Shown: positions 8,049 through 15,170 of the stretch, one piece after another
Numbering within the stretch: position 1 is the stretch's first letter
Layout of the letters: each line of letters begins with the position of its first letter
From: Candidatus Staskawiczbacteria bacterium
GTDB lineage: Bacteria > Patescibacteriota > Minisyncoccia > Minisyncoccales > Staskawiczbacteraceae
Assembly (NCBI GenBank): GCA_023245195.1
Contig: JAHFKU010000007.1
Span: 1 to 36,078, forward strand
DNA length: 36,078 bases
Direction: 5' to 3'
The notes under the pieces: model-generated
What the model was told of the DNA's origin: nothing
The model's database searches: none
What the model saw: only the letters and a program-made list of their open reading frames with translations
Position numbers and translations under genes: made by a program

Positions 8049-8786
8049 ATGGAAGAAAATAATTTTATTAATCCCGCCAAGCATCAAGAATTGTCGCATC
8101 AAGATCTTTCGGGCGCCATGTTTGACGGGGTAAAAATAACCAACGCCGTGTATCGAATTTTGGATTTACTGCCAGATTACGATCCCTTAAAAAATAAGGC
8201 CAAGGAAAAGGCTTTGGCAATATTGGAACAGGCAACGGTTCTTTTTGAGCCAAGCGATTGGGTATCTCTAAAAGACTGTTTGCCGGCAGCCCGCGAAAAA
8301 ACATCAGCGCAATTATTAGATGATATCGAGATTCTGATAAACTATCTTAAAGTTGGAAAGGGCCAGGGTTGGATAGATAGCACGAATTTTTTAATTATAA
8401 CTGGCGAGTACGGTAAAATAAGGCATAGAGTCAGCATGCTAAGAATGTCGATGCCAAAAACGTCATCGATTAGTGGTGGTATTGCTATTTTAGAAACAAA
8501 ACCTATTGAAACGTTCCAGAAAAATCGTACTGGTTCCATAGATCCTGTAATGGTTAAAAAAAATCAAGAAAAACCAGATGAATCTTCGGCCAAGCTTTCA
8601 GAAAGGCAAAGTAAAATTTTACAAATCTTAAATAAACGGGAAAAAGCTCAAGTCGCTGATTTTATCAAAGAATTGCCAAAGATAACAAAAAGGACGGTAA
8701 GGAGGGATTTAGATGATTTACTCAAAAAAGGTAAAATTATCAGGGTTGGTCAATGGAACCAGGTTTTTTACCAGAAAATGGCGTAA
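8049..8786 (+). CDS. DeoR-like winged-helix regulator with unrecognised N-terminal domain
   Basis: The C-terminal 60 residues (183-240) are a winged helix of DeoR type: LSERQSKILQILNKREKAQV, DFIKELPKITKRTVRRDLDD, LLKKGKIIRVG. The first 130 residues are mostly helical (TNAVYRILDLLPDYDPLKNK and on), possibly a four-helix bundle that senses a signal or forms dimers. A Ser/Pro/Lys-rich linker follows (about 135-182). No sugar-phosphate-binding domain of classical DeoR is present. The gene stands just before an array of TGTCCTA repeats that overlaps the promoter of the next gene (ECF sigma), so it is a natural candidate to bind them. That link is inference. Confidence 0.65.
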   Translation: MEENNFINPAKHQELSHQDLSGAMFDGVKITNAVYRILDLLPDYDPLKNKAKEKALAILEQATVLFEPSDWVSLKDCLPAAREKTSAQLLDDIEILINYLKVGKGQGWIDSTNFLIITGEYGKIRHRVSMLRMSMPKTSSISGGIAILETKPIETFQKNRTGSIDPVMVKKNQEKPDESSAKLSERQSKILQILNKREKAQVADFIKELPKITKRTVRRDLDDLLKKGKIIRVGQWNQVFYQKMA

Positions 8787-8801
8787 TACCGTTATTTTTA
8801 A

Positions 8802-8865
8802 TTAGGACAATTAAGTTGTCCTAACAACCTATAAAAATGTCCTATCTAGCCTTGATTTTGTCCTA
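8802..8865 (+). promoter_or_regulatory. TGTCCTA operator-like array, 21-bp period
   Basis: TGTCCTA occurs at 8817-8823, 8838-8844 and 8859-8865, exactly 21 bases apart, so all copies face the same side of the helix. The first is also the right half of a perfect 9-base inverted repeat, TTAGGACAA/TTGTCCTAA (8802-8810/8816-8824). The third falls within the -35/-10 spacer of the ECF sigma promoter, as expected for repression. Confidence 0.65.
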
Positions 8866-8880
8866 TCTTTGTGCTAGAAT
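8852..8880 (+). promoter_or_regulatory. Sigma-70 promoter for ECF sigma gene
   Basis: TTGATT (8852-8857), a 17-base spacer and TAGAAT (8875-8880). The spacer contains a TGTCCTA copy. Transcription would start near 8887, about seven bases before the ATG at 8894. Confidence 0.6.
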
Positions 8881-8893
8881 CAAAACTTAGATA

Positions 8894-9424
8894 ATGAATG
8901 ATCCTAAGGAACAATTTAGCCTTATTTATGACCAATATATTGAAAAAATATACCGGTTTGTTTACCTAAAGGTAAGTTCAGAAGAAATAGCCCAAGATTT
9001 GACTTCAAAGGTCTTTTTGAAGGGGTGGGAAGCATATCAAAAGGGGTCTTTTGGGCTTATTGGAGAAGAGCAAAAGATTAAGAATCCCGGTGCATTTTTG
9101 TACCAAATTGCCAGAAACACCGTTGTAGATCATTACCGGGAAGCTGGTAGGACAAATATAGTGCCTATTGATCATGTTGCACAGATAGTTGAATCTAATA
9201 AGGGGCCCTATGAAACGGTAGTCTTGAATTCTGAAATTGATAAGATCAAATCGGCCATTGGGAAATTGAAAAAAGATCATCAGGATGTCCTTATCTGGTA
9301 CTATCTAGAAGATATGTCGGCGGAAACCATAGCTCAATTATTGGATAAGCCCGCTGGGACGGTGCGAGTCATGATACACCGGGGATTGGAGGCACTGAAA
9401 GAACAATTGACCATTGACAGTTAA
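8894..9424 (+). CDS. ECF (RpoE-like) RNA polymerase sigma factor
   Basis: The 176-residue protein is a two-domain ECF sigma factor. Region 2 covers about 8-85 (FSLIYDQYIEKIYRFVYLKV, EIAQDLTSKVFLKGWEAY, YQIARNTVVDHYRE). Region 4 covers about 115-170 (LKKDHQDVLIWYYLEDMS, AETIAQLLDKPAGTVRVMIH) with the HTH that reads the -35 element. There is no extra C-terminal domain. The following gene encodes a single-span membrane protein, the usual place for the cognate anti-sigma. An ECF-type promoter in front of that gene suggests autoregulation. The targets are unknown; the surface protein downstream is a candidate by position only. Confidence 0.88.
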   Translation: MNDPKEQFSLIYDQYIEKIYRFVYLKVSSEEIAQDLTSKVFLKGWEAYQKGSFGLIGEEQKIKNPGAFLYQIARNTVVDHYREAGRTNIVPIDHVAQIVESNKGPYETVVLNSEIDKIKSAIGKLKKDHQDVLIWYYLEDMSAETIAQLLDKPAGTVRVMIHRGLEALKEQLTIDS

Positions 9425-9480
9425 CATTTAACCAACGATGACAGTCAATTGTCAAAGGTTAATTGTCAAATGTCAAACTG
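9413..9480 (+). repeat. TTGACA/TTGTCAA short-repeat cluster
   Basis: The end of the ECF sigma gene and the next 60 bases contain repeated, mutually inverted short units: TTGACAGTTAACATTTAACC, then GTCAATTGTCAAAGGTTAA, TTGTCAAATGTCAAACTG. Similar TTTGACC/TTTAACATT units occur inside uvrC (about 2235-2265). The cluster includes the sigma gene's stop codon. Its function is unknown. Confidence 0.45.
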
Positions 9481-9504
9481 TAACAAAATTAACATTTTTG
9501 CGTC
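9479..9504 (+). promoter_or_regulatory. Candidate ECF-sigma promoter of anti-sigma gene
   Basis: TGTAAC (9479-9484), a 16-base spacer and CGTC (9501-9504) fit the AAC...CGTC pattern of many ECF promoters. It lies 22 bases before the ATG at 9527. Use by the neighbouring sigma is inferred. Confidence 0.45.
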
Positions 9505-9526
9505 TTCCCTGTAAGAAGCTATTATT

Positions 9527-10249
9527 ATGACTGAACAAGAACTCATTTCTAAACTCCAGGAATTAAGGCAAATTAAGCCCAATGCATCATGGGTTTCTTT
9601 GTCTAAGATGAATATTTTAGGCGGCGGGATGGTCAATGAAAATACTGTTCCTAAAAGTGCTGCTAAGTGGAATTTTTCTAATATTTTTGGGATGTTTTCC
9701 CAAAGGAAATTTGCTTATGCCTTAGCTAGCTTATTATTCGTTTTTGCGGGAGTAGCCGGGGTGTTAAAATACCAAACTCTAAGTCCTATGAAATTTGTGG
9801 TTAAATCCCAGGCTGATATTGTGGCAGAAAATACCCTAAAAAGCCATGTGGAAGATTTAAAAAACAAGTCCCAAAATTTGGCCGATTTGATAGAAAGCAA
9901 ATCTGAAAATACTTCTGTGGCGGTTCAAGCGGTTAAGGAAGCTGCTAAGAGTGTTACTGATTCAATCAAAAAAGATCCGGGATTGGCAAAAGTGATTGCC
10001 TTGGATGTAAATAACAGCAGGACTATTTTAGATATACCCGGAGGAGGCGCAGAAGTAAAAGCCACATCAGATGATATTTATAAAACGATAGATGATCCGA
10101 TTATTGCCAGCATTAAAGAAACCAAATTGACGCCAGACCAGCAAATGGCCTTTGATAATATTTTAAGCCTTTATGATAAAGGCGATTATTCTGATGTACT
10201 AGTGAGATTATTGATCAGTTTTGGAAAGAATGATGCTGAAAGCAAATAA
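9527..10249 (+). CDS. Single-span membrane protein, probable anti-sigma factor
   Basis: The 240-residue protein has an N-terminal cytoplasmic part of about 60 residues (LISKLQELRQIKPNASWVSL), one membrane helix (about 64-83, FAYALASLLFVFAGVAGVLK) and an extracytoplasmic region rich in Lys, Asp and Ser with likely coiled-coil (about 95-160) and a helical end (LTPDQQMAFDNILSLYDKGD). No zinc-binding anti-sigma motif (HxxxCxxC) is present. Assignment rests on topology and on position directly after the ECF sigma gene. The C-terminal segment could sense envelope state. A hairpin follows the stop. Confidence 0.55.
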   Translation: MTEQELISKLQELRQIKPNASWVSLSKMNILGGGMVNENTVPKSAAKWNFSNIFGMFSQRKFAYALASLLFVFAGVAGVLKYQTLSPMKFVVKSQADIVAENTLKSHVEDLKNKSQNLADLIESKSENTSVAVQAVKEAAKSVTDSIKKDPGLAKVIALDVNNSRTILDIPGGGAEVKATSDDIYKTIDDPIIASIKETKLTPDQQMAFDNILSLYDKGDYSDVLVRLLISFGKNDAESK

Positions 10250-10261
10250 ATAGTGCTTGAA

Positions 10262-10307
10262 AGTTTTGAATTGTGAAATTTATCTGTTGATTTCATAATT
10301 CAAAACT
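10262..10307 (+). repeat. 18-bp hairpin after anti-sigma gene
   Basis: AGTTTTGAATTGTGAAAT (10262-10279) pairs with ATTTCATAATTCAAAACT (10290-10307) with one G-T pair and a 10-base loop. No T tract follows, so it is more like the other intergenic inverted repeats than a standard terminator. Confidence 0.6.
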
Positions 10308-10631
10308 GACAAGTCGTAGTCCAGCTAAATTGTTCGCGAGGTTAGTTTTGACGAATTAAATTCGTTGTTAATACGTAAAACCGCGAAAATATTAGACAAG
10401 GCTCGCTTTGCGGGCTCCCACGAATATCTGGGATTTAATTGGACATAATTCTCAAATTATTAATACATAGTTTGAGTTAACGGTCGACCGATGGTAAATA
10501 ACAACAATAAAAATTAAAGCGATGTTAATATGCTAATCCGCCTTTGGGCGGCATGCCAATGAAACCAATACGTTATTAGTATAATTGGTATGGAATTAGT
10601 ATATTAGTATCGCGTATACATAAATAAAAAA
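10308..10631 (+). promoter_or_regulatory. Structured leader region of surface-protein gene
   Basis: There is no coding sequence here. It contains several dyads. TTCGCG...CGCGAA flanks an ACGAATT/AATTCGT palindrome (10333-10387). There is a GCTCGC-TTT-GCGGGC hairpin (about 10401-10415), CTCAAA/TTTGAG (about 10453-10477), the palindrome CGGTCGACCG (10481-10490) and CCGCC-TTTG-GGCGG (about 10541-10554). TATAAT at 10580-10585 is a candidate -10. Three TTAGTAT copies follow from 10575 to 10610. No Shine-Dalgarno precedes the ATG at 10632. Confidence 0.5.
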
Positions 10632-13600
10632 ATGAATATTAAAAAAACAATTATAACAGCCACTGTTGCTTTAACAATGGTTGCAATGATTGCTCCTATT
10701 GCTGGCGCAGCAACGGTTCCCGCACAATGCGTGAACGTGTTTACCAGAAACTTGAGGGTTGGATCTACGGGCACCGATGTGTGGTGTTTACAGGTAGCTC
10801 TTAATGCTTCAGGATATCAAGTGTCAGCTACAGGAGCAGGCTCGCCTGGCAACGAAACTTCTTACTTTGGTCCAAAAACCTTAGTAGCAGTTAGGGCTTG
10901 GCAAGCAGCACAAGGATGGTCTCCTGCAAGCCAGGTAGGCCCTTTGTCACGAGCAAAATTAAACATGTGGTCAACTGGTTCTGTAGTAGTTACTCCTCCT
11001 CCAGTTATCCCTCCAGTAGCGACTGGTCCTGTAAACGCTTTGCTCGCTGTGGATAATCCTGCTTCCGGAAATATCGTAAGCAACTCAACAACGACTGCAC
11101 CAGGTCAAGCAGCTGCTGATTTATTGCACGTTACCTTTACCGGTTCAGGCACGGTTACTTCAGTTACTTTAAAGCGTTCTGGAATTTCAGATCAAAATAC
11201 ACTTTCTAATGTGTATGTTTATGATGGAAATACCCGCATTACTGATGGATATTCCTTCAATGTCGCTGGTGACATTACCATCAACGGCCTTTCTGTCTTG
11301 GTAAGCGGATCTCACACTATTTCAATTAGGGGTGATGTTGCCGCAAACGCAGCAGCAACTGCTTCAACTATTGCTGTTACGTTAACTGGATACACTGCAA
11401 ATGGAGTTGCTACTGCAGCAAATGTAGTGGGCAACATGATGGGAATTGTGATCGGAAACTTAGCTTCAGCTACGATTACTACGGCAGCAAGTTCTGCTGT
11501 TCCAAGTGCTAACGTAAATGCTGGAACAACCGCTTACACATTCTGGTCAGCTCCTTTGCAGATTAATACAAGGGCTGTTTGGTTGAAGATGGCAGACTTT
11601 AGAATGATTGGATCTGCACCTTCAGATGCTCTTGGAAATATTAGAATGTTTATTGATGGAGTTGATACTGGTAAAGTTGCTACTGTTATGTCAATTAACG
11701 GTTCTAATTATGCTGTATTTGACTTAACATCAAATCCTATTAGTTTAGCTACTGGTTCACACACTCTTGATATGAGAGCTGACATCCAGAAAGGTACTAA
11801 TAGAACCATTCAGGTTTCAATTCAACAGGCTTCGGATCTTATGATTACTGATCCTCAGCTTGGCGTGAATATTCCAGTATCGAGCACTACCGCAGGATCA
11901 TTTAGCGCCAACAACGCTGGAACCATTACTATTTTGACAGGTTCAGCTACTATTGTGATCGATCCAACATTTGCTGCTCAAACTAACGTTTCGGGCGGTT
12001 CATCAAATGTGGTAATTGCTAAATTCAAAATCCATGCATATGGCGAAGATCTGAAAATCAATTCACTTCAGGTTAACCCATATATCACCTCTGCAACATC
12101 AACTGGTGCTACATGTACCACTGATGGAACTACTGGAGCCGCTACGGGAACTTGCGGATTAAACAACGTAACCTTGTATTTCAATGGTTCACAAGTTGGT
12201 CCACAAAAAACCTTTACGCAAACTACGAGCACCGCAGAAAACTCTACAACCGTAGCTAACGAGTTGTCAGTTTATTCGCTTGGTTCTCAAATGATTGCTC
12301 CAGCCGGACAAGACAGCTGGCTCGAAGTACGAACTGATCTTCAAACTACTGCTAACGTTGCATACACTGGAGGTACCATTAAGGTAACACTACCTTTCTT
12401 GACTTCTGGTGCTAACTATTTGAATGCTCAAGGTATGAATTCGCAAAATACTTTAAGCGTTCCAACTGCTGCAGTTACTACTAATGGTCTTACCATTCAA
12501 ACTGGAGGTTTGCAGGTTTCAAAAAACACTGCTTACCTAAACCAAAACATCAGTCCTAATACTTCTGGCGTAAAGATTGGTTCATACACTATCCAAAACC
12601 AGAGCTCTTCACAGTCAGTAAGATTAACCAATTTGAGCATTGCTACTACTATCGCAACCACAACTGTCAGCAACTTCTCAGCTTTGAGAACTTCTGATAC
12701 TACTGGTTCTGGTTCTACTCCTATCACGTTCTCTGGAACCCAGAGCGGAACTACATCAACTGATACATTCTCAGTTACCGATGTGTTAGCTCCTGGAGGT
12801 TCTATGATTCTTGATATCTTTGCTAATACTGGAGCAGCTACCAGCGGAACTATCGCAACTACTCTAACGGTTTCATCGATTGGAGTAACCGATAACATTG
12901 CCGCAACTTCTAGCACCATTACTGGTCAAACCCTTACTTTGGGCACTGGTACTCTTGGAACTCCAACCTTGGTGCCTACAGTAACTGCCACTACACCTGC
13001 TCAATTCATTCTTGGAGGTACGACAGCTGGTTCAAAAGCAACCTTTAACTTTGTTTCAACGAGCGGTGCTTCAACGATTACTGAACTTGCATTTACCGTT
13101 ACTGGTAGCGATGCTACTCCAACCCAGACAGTTACTAATGTCTGCGTAGGTACAGCATGTCAGTCACCGGTTACTCAAACCGTTGGCAGTACCAGCACGG
13201 GTGTTGTTAAGTTAACTGGTCTTAGCCTTTCTGTTCCTAACGGCGGAAATGGATTAGATGTTCCAGTAACCGTATCATACTCTGCAGTTGGTACGAGTGG
13301 AGTTACTCCTTCTAAGACTTCTACACTCGGACTTGGTTATGCTAAGTACAACACTGGTTCAACATCAAAAACTATTGGTACTTCTACTCTATGTACAACA
13401 TTGGTTGGAGCTGCTTGTACCGACAGTATTTCTGCGGTAAGCGCTAATGCCATGACTATGGTTGGCTCGTTGCCAGTAGTTACATTGGCCGCTGGCAATA
13501 GCCAAAGCGTTAACGCCGATTCTGTTGTAGCTAGAGTCACTGTTGCTGCTAATAGCACTGGAGGTGGTGTCAGGATTCGCACGCTCGTGTTTAACCTTGC

Positions 13601-13967
13601 TTACGCAGGTTATAACACGTTGCCAACCGGAACTTCTGCTGAAAGCATCACGGATTCATCAGGAAACACTATTTCAACGTTTACCTGTACCGCAGGTTCT
13701 TTCTCAAGCGGAGCAGTTACGGAAACTTGCACAAATTCAACAGCAACGTATGCTACTGACTACCCAGTCGGTACTACGGCTCAAGAGTTTGATTTACATG
13801 TGACAACTTCAGGAGCTGCCAATACAACCGGCACGCCTAAAGTTTCAACCACATTGGGTAAGTCAACCTTCTTGTGGGATGACACTTCAACCAACGGTGG
13901 ATCAGGTTCAACTGCTCTAACTGGTGGTTCGATCTACAGCTTCCCAACTACTAGCGTTAATAACTAG
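10632..13967 (+). CDS. Large secreted surface (S-layer-like) protein with peptidoglycan-binding-like domain
   Basis: The 1111-residue protein starts with a signal peptide (MNIKKTIITATVALTMVAMI, likely cut after AGA at 24-26). A peptidoglycan-binding_1-like domain follows (about 38-112: LRVGSTGTDVWCLQVALNAS, YFGPKTLVAVRAWQAAQGW), then a Pro-rich linker (121-130). The rest is about 980 residues of Thr/Ser/Gly/Ala-rich beta-sandwich-like sequence with very few charged residues. The end is FLWDDTSTNGGSGS...YSFPTTSVNN, with no sorting signal or membrane anchor. Codon choice differs from neighbouring genes (many GCT, ACT, TCA), as in highly expressed genes. It most likely forms the cell-surface layer, anchored by its N-terminal domain. 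The S-layer role is inferred from size, composition and secretion. A strong terminator follows. Confidence 0.75.
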   Translation: MNIKKTIITATVALTMVAMIAPIAGAATVPAQCVNVFTRNLRVGSTGTDVWCLQVALNASGYQVSATGAGSPGNETSYFGPKTLVAVRAWQAAQGWSPASQVGPLSRAKLNMWSTGSVVVTPPPVIPPVATGPVNALLAVDNPASGNIVSNSTTTAPGQAAADLLHVTFTGSGTVTSVTLKRSGISDQNTLSNVYVYDGNTRITDGYSFNVAGDITINGLSVLVSGSHTISIRGDVAANAAATASTIAVTLTGYTANGVATAANVVGNMMGIVIGNLASATITTAASSAVPSANVNAGTTAYTFWSAPLQINTRAVWLKMADFRMIGSAPSDALGNIRMFIDGVDTGKVATVMSINGSNYAVFDLTSNPISLATGSHTLDMRADIQKGTNRTIQVSIQQASDLMITDPQLGVNIPVSSTTAGSFSANNAGTITILTGSATIVIDPTFAAQTNVSGGSSNVVIAKFKIHAYGEDLKINSLQVNPYITSATSTGATCTTDGTTGAATGTCGLNNVTLYFNGSQVGPQKTFTQTTSTAENSTTVANELSVYSLGSQMIAPAGQDSWLEVRTDLQTTANVAYTGGTIKVTLPFLTSGANYLNAQGMNSQNTLSVPTAAVTTNGLTIQTGGLQVSKNTAYLNQNISPNTSGVKIGSYTIQNQSSSQSVRLTNLSIATTIATTTVSNFSALRTSDTTGSGSTPITFSGTQSGTTSTDTFSVTDVLAPGGSMILDIFANTGAATSGTIATTLTVSSIGVTDNIAATSSTITGQTLTLGTGTLGTPTLVPTVTATTPAQFILGGTTAGSKATFNFVSTSGASTITELAFTVTGSDATPTQTVTNVCVGTACQSPVTQTVGSTSTGVVKLTGLSLSVPNGGNGLDVPVTVSYSAVGTSGVTPSKTSTLGLGYAKYNTGSTSKTIGTSTLCTTLVGAACTDSISAVSANAMTMVGSLPVVTLAAGNSQSVNADSVVARVTVAANSTGGGVRIRTLVFNLAYAGYNTLPTGTSAESITDSSGNTISTFTCTAGSFSSGAVTETCTNSTATYATDYPVGTTAQEFDLHVTTSGAANTTGTPKVSTTLGKSTFLWDDTSTNGGSGSTALTGGSIYSFPTTSVNN

Positions 13968-14014
13968 TAGCCTCGCATTGAATGATCATCCTTTTACAAG
14001 GACATTCGATAAAC

Positions 14015-14040
14015 AAAAAACCGCCTTTGGGCGGTTTTTT
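14015..14040 (+). terminator. Intrinsic terminator of surface-protein gene
   Basis: AAAAAACCGCC (14015-14025) pairs with GGCGGTTTTTT (14030-14040) around TTTG. The GC-rich stem and T tract are classic. Confidence 0.9.
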
Positions 14041-14043
14041 GTT

Positions 14044-14072
14044 TTGCCTGTGAATTAAAATTGTGATATAAG
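14044..14072 (+). promoter_or_regulatory. Sigma-70 promoter for serine hydrolase gene
   Basis: TTGCCT (14044-14049), a 17-base spacer and TATAAG (14067-14072). Transcription would start almost at the ATG (14081), giving a leaderless or near-leaderless mRNA. Confidence 0.5.
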
Positions 14073-14080
14073 AATATAAT

Positions 14081-15100
14081 ATGATAGTTCGAAAGTTTTT
14101 ATTAATAACCATATTTGGTTTAATGGTGCTAGGGGCTGGCCTCGGTGCGGGCTACGTATGGGGTTTTCATGTTGAACGAAAAGCTTTGGTTGCCAGTTTG
14201 AATGATATACATCCTATAAGGGATCATACCACGACATATAAATTTATTTCCCCGTTATTGGCATATAGGATTCCTTCGGCGGATCAGGAGGCAGGCCTTA
14301 TTTTATTGAAAAACAAAATCAGTGATTTTGTTAATAATGAGAAAAAGAAGGGTTTATCTGATGCTTCACTGTTTTTTTATGATATGAATCGAGGACGATG
14401 GATAGGAGTGAATGAACGGCAAAAATATAATCCGGCTAGCATGCTAAAGGTGGTAATTATGGTTTCTTACTTAAAAGAGACGGAAAAAGATCCTGGTATA
14501 TTGGATAAGCAATTAGCATATACCAGTGATATGGATATTGCCTTAAAGAAGAATCAGTATAATTCTTTGTCGGATTTGCAGATTGATGAAACATATACGG
14601 TGAAAAATTTAATTGAAAAAATGATCACGGATTCTGATAACGGCGCCGAAATACTGCTTTTTGACTCAATTGATAAAAAAGATTTAAATGCCATTTATCA
14701 AGCTCTCAATATTGCTAGTCCCGATGACCTTACCACTGATTTTGTTATTTCGCCAAGGGCCTATTCTTTATTTTTCAGGATTATTTACAGCTCAACCTAT
14801 CTTAGCCGGGATTTATCGGAAAAAGCTTTGAGCATTCTTTCAAGGACCACCTTTGACGATGGGATTGTCGCCGGCTTGCCCACGAACTTAGTGGTGTCTC
14901 ATAAATTTGGAGAATATGTGGTGCCCGATAAAGATAACCACATAGAAAGCATAGAATTACATGACTGCGGAATTGTTTATTATCCATCATATCCTTATTT
15001 TTTATGCATCATGACCAAGGGAGATAATTTGGATGAATTAAAGGGTGTTATAAAAAATATTTCTTCTATGATATACGAGACTTACGGAAGTTATAAATAA
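14081..15100 (+). CDS. Membrane-anchored serine hydrolase of the class A beta-lactamase/PBP fold
   Basis: The 339-residue protein has an N-terminal membrane anchor (about 5-27, LLITIFGLMVLGAGLGAGYV) and an external penicillin-recognising-enzyme domain. The three family motifs are visible: SMLK (120-123) with the nucleophile Ser and Lys, SDN (185-187), and a KFG (in SHKFGEY) in place of KTG. The class A deacylating Glu motif was not seen, and the third motif is altered. A cell-wall or peptide hydrolase role is therefore more likely than antibiotic resistance. It stands alone between two terminators. Confidence 0.75.
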   Translation: MIVRKFLLITIFGLMVLGAGLGAGYVWGFHVERKALVASLNDIHPIRDHTTTYKFISPLLAYRIPSADQEAGLILLKNKISDFVNNEKKKGLSDASLFFYDMNRGRWIGVNERQKYNPASMLKVVIMVSYLKETEKDPGILDKQLAYTSDMDIALKKNQYNSLSDLQIDETYTVKNLIEKMITDSDNGAEILLFDSIDKKDLNAIYQALNIASPDDLTTDFVISPRAYSLFFRIIYSSTYLSRDLSEKALSILSRTTFDDGIVAGLPTNLVVSHKFGEYVVPDKDNHIESIELHDCGIVYYPSYPYFLCIMTKGDNLDELKGVIKNISSMIYETYGSYK

Positions 15101-15101
15101 A

Positions 15102-15128
15102 CCAAAAACCCCCGAGAGGGGTTTTTGG
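15102..15128. terminator. Bidirectional intrinsic terminator
   Basis: CCAAAAACCCC (15102-15112) pairs perfectly with GGGGTTTTTGG (15118-15128) around CGAGA. The A- and T-rich lower stem serves both strands. It lies between convergent genes ending at 15100 and 15171. Confidence 0.85.
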
Positions 15129-15170
15129 TTTCGCAGATTTATTCTGTTGAATCTGTATAAATTCGTGGTT

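Noticed and set aside
14081-15100. Reading the serine hydrolase as an antibiotic-resistance beta-lactamase
   Set aside because: SxxK and SDN are present, but the third motif is KFG and the class A deacylating Glu motif is not seen. Fold membership alone does not support resistance.
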